This document shows, piece after piece, positions 36,588 to 45,665 of a stretch of DNA of 64,000 bases. Origin of the DNA: Wolbachia endosymbiont (group A) of Rhinocyllus conicus (lineage in GTDB: Bacteria; Pseudomonadota; Alphaproteobacteria; Rickettsiales; Anaplasmataceae). Where the stretch lies: assembly GCF_947250775.1 (NCBI RefSeq), contig NZ_OX366349.1:1178001-1242000 (forward strand), read 5' to 3'. How positions within the stretch are numbered: the first letter of the stretch is position 1; each line of letters begins with the position of its first letter. The notes under the pieces were generated by a model. The model did not search any database. It worked only from the letters and a program-made list of their open reading frames with translations, and was not told the origin of the DNA. Made by a program: the position numbers and the translations under genes.

Positions 36588-37487
36588 ATGGATCACGGAC
36601 TAAGAGCTTATTTGCTTGGAGTTACCTGGTTTATACTCAGTTTACTTAGTAGTGTAGTTAATGATACTATATCAAAGTGTCTCGGTTTACACCTTCAAAG
36701 TTTTGAGATAATCTTTTTCCGTTTTTTATTTAGCACTATTACTCTTATACCTTTTATATTTTACTATGGAATAGGAGTTTGTAAAACAAGTCGAATATCT
36801 ATTCAAATAACTAGAGGTGCATTGTTGTTTTGTGGAATGACCTTATGGACCTATGGGTTGACTATTTGCCCAATAGTAACTGCAACAATTATAGGTTTCT
36901 CAATACCATTATTTGTTATGCTTCTTGCAATTCCTTTTCTGGAAGAAAATATAATTTGGCAAAGATGGGTAGTAGCTGTCATTGGTTTTATTGGTATTGC
37001 TATTACTACTAAAGCTTATAGTGAGGATTTTAATCCTAAAATTCTTATTTTTATTGTATCCGCATTAATCTTCGCTATACTAGATGTACTTAATAAGAAG
37101 CTTGTAATGAAGGAGACAATAATAAGTATATTATTTTACTCAGCTCTAACAACAACAATTTTTTCCACTCCATCTTTGTTATTTTATTGGCATATGCCTT
37201 CCTTGTTGGAGTTAGTATTACTGCTGATTTTAGGAATAAGTTCAAACCTAATTCTGTTCTTCATGTTAAAAGCTTTTGCTCTTACTGATGCTACTGCACT
37301 TGCACCTTATAGATACATGGAGCTAATAATTTCTGCAATAGTAGCATACGTTATATTTAATGAATTACCTGATAAAAGTGCTTTATATGGTACTTTGATA
37401 TTAATACCATCAACCTTATTTATAGCTTATTCGGAAGGTAAGGCAATTAAGAAAAATAATGTAACAACAAAAGTTTATAATTGTTAA
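36588..37487 (+). CDS. EamA-family (drug/metabolite) transporter
   Basis: 299 residues with about ten hydrophobic helices in two EamA halves: residues 8-145 and about 155-285. GGAG lies 5 nt before ATG 36588. The family exports or imports small metabolites; the substrate cannot be read from sequence. It is followed 47 nt later by UDP-glucose dehydrogenase on the same strand. The pairing of DMT transporter, Ugd, MFS and aldolase genes resembles the WO-associated Undecim cluster linked to surface polysaccharide metabolism. Confidence 0.85.
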   Translation: MDHGLRAYLLGVTWFILSLLSSVVNDTISKCLGLHLQSFEIIFFRFLFSTITLIPFIFYYGIGVCKTSRISIQITRGALLFCGMTLWTYGLTICPIVTATIIGFSIPLFVMLLAIPFLEENIIWQRWVVAVIGFIGIAITTKAYSEDFNPKILIFIVSALIFAILDVLNKKLVMKETIISILFYSALTTTIFSTPSLLFYWHMPSLLELVLLLILGISSNLILFFMLKAFALTDATALAPYRYMELIISAIVAYVIFNELPDKSALYGTLILIPSTLFIAYSEGKAIKKNNVTTKVYNC

Positions 37488-37534
37488 TGGTATTTATTTT
37501 AGATGCTAAGCTATATTTTTAAGGTGATAATAAA

Positions 37535-38842
37535 ATGCACATAACTATTATAGGAGTAGGGTATGTAGGCTTAGTATCTGGTACAATGTTATCGGAGCAG
37601 GGCCATAAAGTTGATTGCATTGACATAAATACTGAGAAGATTGAACTTTTGAAATCAGGGAAAATTCCCTTATATGAACCTGGATTAGCAGATTATTTAG
37701 AGAATAATATAAAGTCACAAAGGATAAGATTTTTTGATTCGTATTTTCAAATAAATCCCAATACAGAAGTAGTATTTGTAACTGTAGATACTCCATCAGA
37801 CTCCCTAGGAAATGCAAATTTACAGAATGTATATAATGCAGTAAGTGAAGTTTCTGAGAGAGTTAATCAAGATTGCTTAATAGTGATAAAGTCAACTGTT
37901 CCTCCTGGTACTGCAGAAAATATACATAATTATTTATCTAATAAGGGCTATAACTTTGATTTAGGAGTTAATCCAGAGTTTCTCAAGCAAGGCTCTGCAG
38001 TATCAGATTTTTTATACCCAGATAGGATAATAATAGGAGTAAAAACTAAGCTAGCTAGGGCAAAACTAGAAGTTATATATAGATCATTTATAGATAAGAA
38101 TATTCCGTTAATAGTCACTGATACAGTTACTGCTGAAATGATTAAATATGCTTCTAATGCCTTTCTAGCAACAAAGGTTGCTTTTATCAATGAGATGGCA
38201 GGTTTATGTGAGCTATTAGGAGCAGACATTGACCTTTTAGCTAACAGTATGGGAATGGACCATAGAATAGGTAAGGAATTTCTCAAAGCTGGTCCAGGAT
38301 TTGGAGGATCATGTTTTCCTAAGGATTTGTCAGCTTTATTAAGGCTTGCTGAAGACTACAATGTTAAGCTACAAATTTTAAATTCAGTTAAAGAATCTAA
38401 CTATAATCATATAACAAACATTGCTAAAAAGGTAGAATATGTATTAAATGGAGTCCAAAATAAAAAAATAGCAATATGGGGGCTAACTTTTAAGTCTGGT
38501 ACTGATGATGTAAGAAATAGCCCAGCTATAGATATTGCAAAATTGTTAGTGAATAACAAGGCTAAAATTACTGCATATGATCCAATGGGGATGGATAATG
38601 CTAGGCAAGTTCTAAAGGATATAGAGTACGCAGACAATGCTATAGGGGCTGCAAGAGACGCGGAAGCCTTATTATTATTAACGGAGTGGAAAGAATTTAA
38701 AAATCAAGATTTTGCAAGTTTAAAGAGTATTATGGCTGCACCTAATGTTTTTGATTTCCGTAATTTATTAGATAGCGAGCTATTACTAAGATATGGTTAC
38801 CATGTTTATTCCTTGGGTAAAAAATCTATCTACAAAGTTTAA
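37535..38842 (+). CDS. ugd: UDP-glucose 6-dehydrogenase
   Basis: 435 residues with AAGGTGAT upstream of ATG 37535. N-terminal NAD-binding fold GVGYVGLVSGTML; the catalytic cysteine is in GPGFGGSCFPKDL near residue 260; the C-terminal domain includes WGLTFKSGTDDVRNSPA. It oxidises UDP-glucose to UDP-glucuronate, a precursor for surface polysaccharides. Length and motifs are complete. It converges with the MFS gene, with 17 nt between the stops. Core Wolbachia lacks much of lipopolysaccharide synthesis, so this is probably accessory cargo. Confidence 0.92.
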   Translation: MHITIIGVGYVGLVSGTMLSEQGHKVDCIDINTEKIELLKSGKIPLYEPGLADYLENNIKSQRIRFFDSYFQINPNTEVVFVTVDTPSDSLGNANLQNVYNAVSEVSERVNQDCLIVIKSTVPPGTAENIHNYLSNKGYNFDLGVNPEFLKQGSAVSDFLYPDRIIIGVKTKLARAKLEVIYRSFIDKNIPLIVTDTVTAEMIKYASNAFLATKVAFINEMAGLCELLGADIDLLANSMGMDHRIGKEFLKAGPGFGGSCFPKDLSALLRLAEDYNVKLQILNSVKESNYNHITNIAKKVEYVLNGVQNKKIAIWGLTFKSGTDDVRNSPAIDIAKLLVNNKAKITAYDPMGMDNARQVLKDIEYADNAIGAARDAEALLLLTEWKEFKNQDFASLKSIMAAPNVFDFRNLLDSELLLRYGYHVYSLGKKSIYKV

Positions 38843-38859
38843 CTGTTGAGAAATTTTTT

Positions 38860-40062
38860 TTACACCGCTTTACTTAGTTTTTTTAGATCTTTGCTTGATA
38901 GTATGGAAAAGCAAACGAGTGCAACAACAGAGCAAATAGAAAAAAATGAAAACATAATACTGTTACCACAGTGCTTAACAAGTACTCCTAAGAGCACGCA
39001 TGAAAATATTGAACTTGCAATATACCCAAATAATCCTGTTAAGCTTACAATTGCACATACATTATTTTGTGGAGCAATTTCTACAGCTATAACACCTGTC
39101 AGTACTTGCACTCCAAATATAAAGAATCCTGATAAGATTGCACAAAGGTTCATAAGAATTATGTTTTGACCAAAGTTCATTGCAATAAAAGTGAGTGCTA
39201 TACCCAACATATAAAGTGATGCCAGCAAGCTTCTATTTTGAAAGAAGTACATATCACTAATTCTTCCTGTTATTAAAGTTCCAAGGATTCCACCTAAATC
39301 ATATACGCCTGTTATTAGTGAGGATTGTACAAGAGAAATTTGTAATTTATTCTTTAAAATTAGAGGAAACCAAAAGAAGATTCCCATTTTTATAATATAA
39401 GCACAAAAAGTAGCACAACATAGAAACCATATGGAACTTGTTACCTTGATACCTATTTGAGATTTCTGCACCTTATAATAGGTAGTAAAGTTGGCACTTT
39501 CTTTGTAATATGCCTTTAATATTATATAAATTCCAAAAAGTAAGCATAAGAAACCAGAGTACAAAAATGCACTTTTTGCATCATATATTTTAATTATACT
39601 TGGTAATACAATTAAAGTAATACAAGAACCAAGTTGCTGAGATGCGCTCATAACTCCCCATGATGATGCAATTGAAGAGATGCTGGAGTTTGTAACCATA
39701 AACTTGGTAATAGCTGGCCAACCTAACCCTTGTGTCCAAGCTAATAATATTAATGTTAACAGTAATAAAGTTAGATTATTATATGATAAAGTTATACCAA
39801 TGGTTAATAATCCAGTTGCAATATTGCATAGCCCAAACATAAATAATGGATTATTTTTGGAGTCCATGATTATTCCATTAACAAATTTTGATACTCCATA
39901 AAAAAAAGAAAAGCAGGCAAAAAAATAGCTTAATTTTACATGGTCAGTATCTATTAACAGTGGTAGAGCAATTGGTATACTTTGTCTTGATAAATAAAGC
40001 AGCATATATCCACAGAAGAATAGTAAATATTGAAAGGAGACAAAGTTCACACCTATTCCCAA
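38860..40062 (-). CDS. Major facilitator superfamily transporter
   Basis: 400 residues, about 12 hydrophobic helices. An early motif LYLSRQSIPIALPLL and the loop FYGVSKFVNGIIMDSKN place it near the organophosphate/hexose-phosphate branch (GlpT/UhpC type); the exact substrate is uncertain. Inner membrane. Transcribed towards ugd. Together with ugd, the EamA gene and the aldolases it fits an Undecim-type cluster. Confidence 0.85.
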   Translation of the reverse strand: MGIGVNFVSFQYLLFFCGYMLLYLSRQSIPIALPLLIDTDHVKLSYFFACFSFFYGVSKFVNGIIMDSKNNPLFMFGLCNIATGLLTIGITLSYNNLTLLLLTLILLAWTQGLGWPAITKFMVTNSSISSIASSWGVMSASQQLGSCITLIVLPSIIKIYDAKSAFLYSGFLCLLFGIYIILKAYYKESANFTTYYKVQKSQIGIKVTSSIWFLCCATFCAYIIKMGIFFWFPLILKNKLQISLVQSSLITGVYDLGGILGTLITGRISDMYFFQNRSLLASLYMLGIALTFIAMNFGQNIILMNLCAILSGFFIFGVQVLTGVIAVEIAPQNNVCAIVSLTGLFGYIASSIFSCVLLGVLVKHCGNSIMFSFFSICSVVALVCFSILSSKDLKKLSKAV

Positions 40063-40132
40063 ATAGCTCTATGCAGATGCTAGCATAATACTATATTGGT
40101 ATAATATTGTTTGACAAGAAGTTTGCAAACAA

Positions 40133-41185
40133 TTAGTGCAGAAAATTACTTAGTATCTTTCTTATAGCAGATACAGTAGTATTAATATCTTCATAGCTTA
40201 TATCTCTATGTGTTATAGCTCTGATTTTACCTTTGATGTTAGCCATTCTAATTCCATAATTTGTCATTAGTACGTTTATTAATTCTTGAGTAGATATACA
40301 ATTAGTACGTAATGAAAAATACGCTATATTAGTTTTATACAGGTCGATATCAATTATAACTTGATCTATGGAGTCTAGGCCTTCTATAAGGTGCTGCATT
40401 TTTTTATGATCTTCTTCTAAAGAATTTACATTATTACGTAGAGCATATAAACATGCAGCTGAAATAATGCCAGCTTGGTGCATACCTCCGCCAATTTGAA
40501 ACTTATAGTACCAAGCTTTTTCAATAAAATCTTCACTTCCAAGCAATATTGCGCCCATTGGAGCACCTAATCCTTTACTAAAATCAATGAATACCGAATC
40601 AAAATAACTTGCATACTCCTTTGGAGATATTTTAGTATGAGCACAAGCGTTGAACAGTCTTGCTCCATCTAAATGAGTGAATACGTCATTCTCTTTGCAG
40701 AGACTTGAGATCTCTTGAATATATTCTAAAGGCCACACAGCTCCACCACCAAAATTTGTCGTTTGTTCGATAGAAACAAGCCCAACTCTCGGAATATTTC
40801 TTAAACTAGGACGAGTAATAAACTCAACAATTTGTTCTCCAGTAAATATTCCTCTCGTACCTTTGATGGGCAAAGGAGTGGCATGTGCCTGGGCTGCGAT
40901 CAAGCCAGATTGTACTATGAGCGGATGTGAAGTTTCATCAAGCAGCAAGTAATCACCAGGTCTTTGAATGTGTACTTTATAAGCAATTACATTGGACATC
41001 GTTCCTGAAATCAAAAAGATTCCTGCAGGTTTACCTAATATTTTACATGCGGTTGCCACTAATTCGTTCACAGTTGGATCTTCACATGCAGCTTCGTTTC
41101 CAACTTTTGCTTTAGCCATCGCTTCCCTCATTTTAGCTGAAGGGTCAGTGTTTGAATCGCTAAAGAAATCTATTTTTACTCTCAT
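40133..41185 (-). CDS. Low-specificity L-threonine aldolase (beta-eliminating lyase family)
   Basis: 350 residues. PLP-dependent fold type I: HLDGARLFNAC carries the aspartate that binds PLP, and DFSKGLGAPMG carries the PLP lysine. It cleaves threonine or allo-threonine to glycine and acetaldehyde. The start ATG (41183-41185) overlaps the TGA of the upstream truncated copy (41182-41184), so the two were once an operon of paralogues. This copy looks complete. Confidence 0.88.
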   Translation of the reverse strand: MRVKIDFFSDSNTDPSAKMREAMAKAKVGNEAACEDPTVNELVATACKILGKPAGIFLISGTMSNVIAYKVHIQRPGDYLLLDETSHPLIVQSGLIAAQAHATPLPIKGTRGIFTGEQIVEFITRPSLRNIPRVGLVSIEQTTNFGGGAVWPLEYIQEISSLCKENDVFTHLDGARLFNACAHTKISPKEYASYFDSVFIDFSKGLGAPMGAILLGSEDFIEKAWYYKFQIGGGMHQAGIISAACLYALRNNVNSLEEDHKKMQHLIEGLDSIDQVIIDIDLYKTNIAYFSLRTNCISTQELINVLMTNYGIRMANIKGKIRAITHRDISYEDINTTVSAIRKILSNFLH

Positions 41186-41700
41186 ATTAAATTTAACACA
41201 ACCTCCTTTATAATTTCAGCAGCTTTCATGATGTCTGTTTCCTTTGTGCCAAGATGGGTAACTGCTCTTATATGAGACTCGAGCCAAGGAAAAAGCAATA
41301 AACCATAAGCTTGGCACTTACTCAAGAAAACCTCATTAGTTACATTTAGTGCTTTTATACTAAAGCTTACTATATTAGTTTCTGGATAAGGTAGTACCAG
41401 TTTTATGTGTGGAATTTCCTTAATCTTGTCTGCAAACAGTTTGGCGAGTTTATTGTCTTCTTTAAGCCTAGAGATATTGTTCTGTAGTACATACTTTGCT
41501 GCATTAGCACAATACCCTATCTGATGATAACCACTACCTAGCCAAACCTGTAGCTTTTTAGCCCTTTCAATTATCTCTCTTTTACCCATAAGCATTGAAC
41601 CAAAAGGAGCTCCAAGTCCTTTGGTAAAAGAAAAGCTCATTGTATCCACATATTTAGCATAATCTGCTAAAGCAATATTTGTTTCGATATGAGCATTAAA
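41182..41700 (-). pseudogene. Truncated second threonine aldolase copy (5' half missing)
   Basis: The minus-strand frame reads FNAHIETNIALADYAKYVDT then FTKGLGAPFGSMLMG to the normal C-terminus ending KEVVLNLI. Compared with the intact neighbour it begins at the equivalent of LFNAC, so about 170 N-terminal residues are lost. An in-frame stop sits at 41701-41703, just beyond the break. A GTG at 41649 could start a 155-residue protein, but it would lack most of the fold. The PLP lysine is present. The break lies about 200 bp from the IS110 transposase gene. Confidence 0.82.
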
Positions 41701-41902
41701 TCAACTATGTTTTTTTTTAATTTTTCATTTGTATAATTTTGCAACTTTACCCAACCATATAGATAATAAAAACCCGTTTGTCATAGGAACAGAATTCTAT
41801 ATCAAACAGCTACTGCAACAATTTCCGTTTAAGCTATGTGAACAAGCACTTTAAGTTTGTGTGGACGCACAATATTCATTTCAATTACTGCTATGTAAAT
41901 TT

Positions 41903-42850
41903 TTAAACATTCAAATTAATTGCCTCTTTAAGCCTTGCATTAGCAATTACTATAATTTTACGCATTAGAGCTGTTATAGCTACCATCTTCTTCTTACCAC
42001 TTTCAACAAGCTTGGAATAAAAGGTGCCAAGTGCAGATTTGGACCTTGCAGCAGACATGGCAGATGTAAAGAGCTTTGAACGAACATTACTTCTACCTCC
42101 TATAATCCTTCGGTAACCAACAGTTTTACCACTTTCCCTAGGATGAGGTGCAACTCCGGCAAGACTTGCTACTTCTTTTCTACTTAAGTAACCAAGCTCT
42201 GGCATTAAACACAGAAAATCTTGTGATAACTTTTTACCTATTCCAGAAACTGTTTTAAGGATTTTTTGACGTTGTTGTAGTTCATGGCTTCCATCAATAA
42301 TTTTTTGTATAGTATCATTGAGTTCGTTTATTTGACTATCGAAAAATTCAATGGTCTTCTGACAACTTTTCTTTATATGATCATTTTCAGGAGCTTCCAG
42401 TCTACACTTTTCCTGAGCTCTCATTTGCGTAATGTCATCACGACGTTGACAAAGTGCAACCAGGGTTGATTGTTCTTTTGATGTAGGTACAAATAGAGAG
42501 AGAGTTCTATGGCGTTCAAATCCATATTGAGCAAGAGCCCTCGCATCTGATTTATCAGACTTTGCTACAGTTCCGTGAGACAAGATAAAGCTTTTTACTT
42601 TACGAGTATTAGCTCGATGTACTGCAATATTCTTGTCAATAAGAAAATGTGACAAACCAAGCTCATATTTTCCTGTGTTTTCCAAAGTTACTAAAGAATT
42701 AGGTAGAATATCTGAAAACTTTTGAAATAATTGTTGCCAACCATCAGAATCATTGTCAAATTTGACAGCGTTCTTCTGTTTGTGAATTGCAACGACATTT
42801 TTAAATTTTCCGATGTCAATGCCAATAAAATTTTGATAAGATGTAACCAT
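41903..42850 (-). mobile_element. IS110 family transposase
   Basis: 315 residues, an intact DEDD transposase: FIGIDIGKF (first D at residue 12), TLENTGKY (E), KSDKSDARALA (two D), and the C-terminal Transposase_20 part TVSGIGKKLSQDF and EVASLAGVAPHPRESG. IS110 elements move without terminal inverted repeats and use an element-encoded bridge RNA. Element ends are not certain; the flanks 41701-41902 and 42851-42892 are its probable non-coding ends. A truncated gene lies on each side. Confidence 0.9.
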
Positions 42851-42892
42851 AATAAACCTCGATAGTTTTAGTTAATTTAAGATTGTAAACGG

Positions 42893-43258
42893 GTGCATAT
42901 ATATGTCCCAAGCAACTATTCAAACGTATCGAGAGATGGGCTAGTGTACCTTGATTTAAACGGTTGTAGTACCAATATTCTTCCGGTCGCACACGCCCAT
43001 GATAGTCCTATTCCTATAGTGAGTAGGGCTATCTTTCCCTCTTATCCTCTTTTATATCACATTTTCAACTTACAATATTCTCAGGAAAAGATTGACACTG
43101 AAAGCGTTAACAAGAAATTCATTGAAGAAATAAAACAAGAAAGAACAGAGGTTCTTGGAGAAAACCACAGTAAAGATGCTAAACGCAGCAGCTTAACGCT
43201 TGAGCAAGTTGTAGTCCAATCTCATAATTGTAAGGATGTTGTTTATAGTGTCGGTTAA
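42893..43258 (+). pseudogene. C-terminal fragment of an unrecognised gene next to IS110
   Basis: A 121-residue open frame beginning at GTG 42893, directly beyond the IS110 end, with an in-frame stop at 42878. No ribosome-binding site. It reads GLVYLDLNGCSTNILPVAHA then EEIKQERTEVLGENHSKDAK and ends normally. The appearance is the 3' part of a larger gene cut by the insertion. Family not recognised. Confidence 0.55.
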
Positions 43259-43289
43259 TAAAATGCATGATATAGCTAGTGCAACCCTA

Positions 43290-43915
43290 CGTCATACCGC
43301 CGCAGAATAATTAACCGTCATACCGCCGCGGTATCTCAGCCGCTAACAAGAGATCCCGCTAACACGTAGCGGGATGACGAATATACCGCCGCGGTATCTC
43401 TTAGCCGCTAACAAGTAGCGGGATACTTAACCATCGTCTACACCGTCATACCGCCGCGGTATCTCAGCCGCTAACAAGAGATCCCGCTAACACGTAGCGG
43501 GATGACGAATATACCGTCGCGGTATCTCTTAGCCGCTAACAAGTAGCGGGATACTTAACCATCATCTACACCGTCATACCGCGATTCATTCGCGGTATCT
43601 CTAGATCCCGCTAACAAGCAGCGGGATGACGAATTGCTTAACCGTCATGTCACCGCAGACCGTCATACCGCGATTCATTCGCGGTATCTCAGCCGCTAAC
43701 AAGAGATCCCGCTAACACGTAGCGGGATGACGAATATACCGCCGCGGTATCTCTTAGCCGCTAACAAGTAGCGGGATACTTAACCATCATCTACACCGTC
43801 ATACCGCGATTCATTCGCGGTATCTCGCTAACACGTAGCGGGATGACAGCAGTCCTACATCATATCGTCACGGTATCTCTTGGCCGCTAACAAGCAGCGG
43901 GATGACGGTTGTCGT
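43290..43915. repeat. Tandem array of palindromic repeats
   Basis: Five related units beginning GTCATACCG (43317, 43445, about 43573, 43671, 43798). The first two are 128 bp apart and almost identical over the whole length. Units contain stems CCGCGATTCATTCGCGG or CCGCGG, and ATCCCGCTAACACGTAGCGGGAT (here given as arms ATCCCGCTA and TAGCGGGAT). A single degenerate unit lies at 53478-53515. These are GC-rich, dispersed Wolbachia-type palindromic elements, expanded locally. No cas genes and no unique spacers, so not CRISPR. Confidence 0.85.
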
Positions 43916-43927
43916 TTAGCTACAAAC

Positions 43928-44143
43928 GTTAAGAAATTTACTAAACGAAAAAAAAGGCAAAAGAAGCCCTAGTCATTGTCTACTTTCAGTATTGGCGTTT
44001 TTTAAGTCTTAAACACTGCAATTTAGCTGCTTTTAAATGCAACTCACCTTAGTTTAAATGTTTAAGAAATTTACTAAGCAGAAAAAAAGGCAAAAGAAAC
44101 CCCGTGTTAGCTAGTTGTCACTCTCTAATCCTGCAAATTGGCG
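43928..44143. repeat. Pair of imperfect direct repeats, about 70-85 bp
   Basis: Copy 1 at 43928-43997 and copy 2 at 44060-44143 share AAGAAATTTACTAA, a poly-A tract, GGCAAAAGAA and a closing ATTGGCG. The copies differ by a short insertion after GGCAAAAGAAACCCC. No gene is seen in 43259-44345, so this block is non-coding repeat DNA. Confidence 0.65.
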
Positions 44144-44345
44144 TACTATACTGTCTTAAACGACTTATAAGCGCGTTTCAGCTTATATAGGTAAAAACCC
44201 AGAAATGTTGTGAAGACATAAGGTGCACATAGTGCAAAAAATTAAAAATAAGACGCCAACTACGTTGTTTTCTTGCTGTTTAATCTGCACAGATGAAGAT
44301 AACTGAATACCTTCACTATCATAATAAGGGGGCTGGCGAAGGGTG

Positions 44346-45362
44346 TCAAGTAAGTTTTTCTTTCCCGTGAATTCCCTTTGAAGTCGAGTATTGAAAATTG
44401 ACTGGAGAGTTGTGGATTACTTTGTATATGTCATAACAAGCCATGGCACTCTCGGCAAAACCACTTAATATTAACTTTAGTTTGCCTGAATAAGTAGCTA
44501 TATCTCCGATTGCATATATTCTATCTCTACTGGTTCTAAGTGTAGCTGGGTCGACAATTATGCGGCCATGTTCTAACTCTATACACCAACTGTTTATTGG
44601 ACCAAGATTCATTGACAATCCAAAAAATGGCAGCAAAGAATCAGCGGATATTTCTTTTTCTTCCTTAGAGGCAATGTTTTTTACTATCACTGCGCTCAAC
44701 TGCCCATTACCTCCTGCTAGTTCGTGTAATTGATATGGCACTACCAGTTCTATCTTTCCATCATTTTCAAGTGATTCTAATTTATTTCTAGTTTCAGGAG
44801 TGCAGCGAAATTCCTTTCTTCTATGTATCACATAAATTTTCTTTGCAACTTTAGAAAGTTCTACAGTCCAATCAGCTGCAGAATCACCCCCCCCTGCAAT
44901 GACTATAGTTTTGTCCTGAAAATCAGAAATTTTATTTACACTGTAAAATACAGATTGATTTTCATATTCTAATATACCACTTAAGGGTGGACGGTTAGGT
45001 TCAAACATTCCGTTACCTGCAGCAACAATAACAGCCTTACATTTTACCTCTGTACCTGTGTTAGTTATGATAGTAAAGCTTTGATCACAGTTATTCGAAA
45101 TCTTTTCCACTTTTTGACTTAAATGGTAAACAGGCTCAAATGGTGAAGCTTGCTCTATTAATTGCTCAATTAATTTTTGGGCAGTAATTACAGGATAACC
45201 AGGTATATCATATATTGGCTTTTCTGGGTAAAGAGCTGTGCATTGTCCTCCTGCTTGATCCAAAACATCTATTATATGACATCTCATATCAAGCATTCCC
45301 GCTTGAAAAGCAGTGAATATTCCAATAGGCCCTGCACCTATTATTACTATATCGGTTTTCAT
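44346..45362 (-). CDS. Ferredoxin/flavodoxin-NADP+ reductase, thioredoxin-reductase-like
   Basis: 338 residues. FAD site GAGPIGIFTAFQAG at the N-terminus, NADPH site GGGDSAADWTVEL in the middle, and the C-terminal FAD contact AIGDIATY. The CxxC disulphide of thioredoxin reductases is absent, which places it with the YumC-type ferredoxin reductases. It passes electrons between NADPH and ferredoxin. Soluble, cytoplasmic. A core gene; complete. Confidence 0.9.
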   Translation of the reverse strand: MKTDIVIIGAGPIGIFTAFQAGMLDMRCHIIDVLDQAGGQCTALYPEKPIYDIPGYPVITAQKLIEQLIEQASPFEPVYHLSQKVEKISNNCDQSFTIITNTGTEVKCKAVIVAAGNGMFEPNRPPLSGILEYENQSVFYSVNKISDFQDKTIVIAGGGDSAADWTVELSKVAKKIYVIHRRKEFRCTPETRNKLESLENDGKIELVVPYQLHELAGGNGQLSAVIVKNIASKEEKEISADSLLPFFGLSMNLGPINSWCIELEHGRIIVDPATLRTSRDRIYAIGDIATYSGKLKLILSGFAESAMACYDIYKVIHNSPVNFQYSTSKGIHGKEKLT

Positions 45363-45530
45363 ATTCAGATGGTAATCTATTTATAGATATTAGCTTTCTT
45401 CGCTAATAAGGTCAATTTACAAAGGGATGTATTTTTAAAAGATGTGGCTAGATTAGATAAGATTTCCAGCGTTATGAACCACATAGTCCAAATAAGCTCT
45501 AAAAATCAGCTAACATCGCGGGATGCTGTG

Positions 45531-45618
45531 CGGACGGAATGGGATTCGAACCCATGGTACGCTCATCACGTACGTCAGTTTTCAAGACTGGTGCCTTAAA
45601 CCGCTCGGCCATCCGTCC
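45531..45618 (-). tRNA. tRNA-Ser (anticodon TGA)
   Basis: 88 nt on the minus strand starting GGACGGATGGCCGAGCGG. The acceptor arm GGACGGA pairs with TCCGTCC, discriminator G. Anticodon loop CTTGAAA gives TGA. A long variable arm, typical for serine, and the T-loop GGTTCGAATCC are present. CCA is not encoded. Confidence 0.96.
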
Positions 45619-45665
45619 ATTTCTTTTCTATCACAACATTTGATTTTAAGCAATCTATAAAAGCT

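Noticed and set aside
38846..39169. Plus-strand open frame after ugd
   Set aside because: It lies wholly antisense to the MFS transporter gene and has no family resemblance.
41182..41649. Separate short aldolase gene starting at GTG 41649
   Set aside because: The aldolase sequence continues upstream of the GTG to 41700, where it is cut off, so it is a truncated pseudogene.
43290..43915. CRISPR-like appearance of regularly spaced palindromes
   Set aside because: Spacing segments are themselves repeated, units are about 128 bp, and no cas genes are present.
44880..44920. Thioredoxin reductase identity for the flavoprotein at 44346-45362
   Set aside because: No CxxC redox pair is present between the NADPH-site strands; the ferredoxin reductase family fits better.
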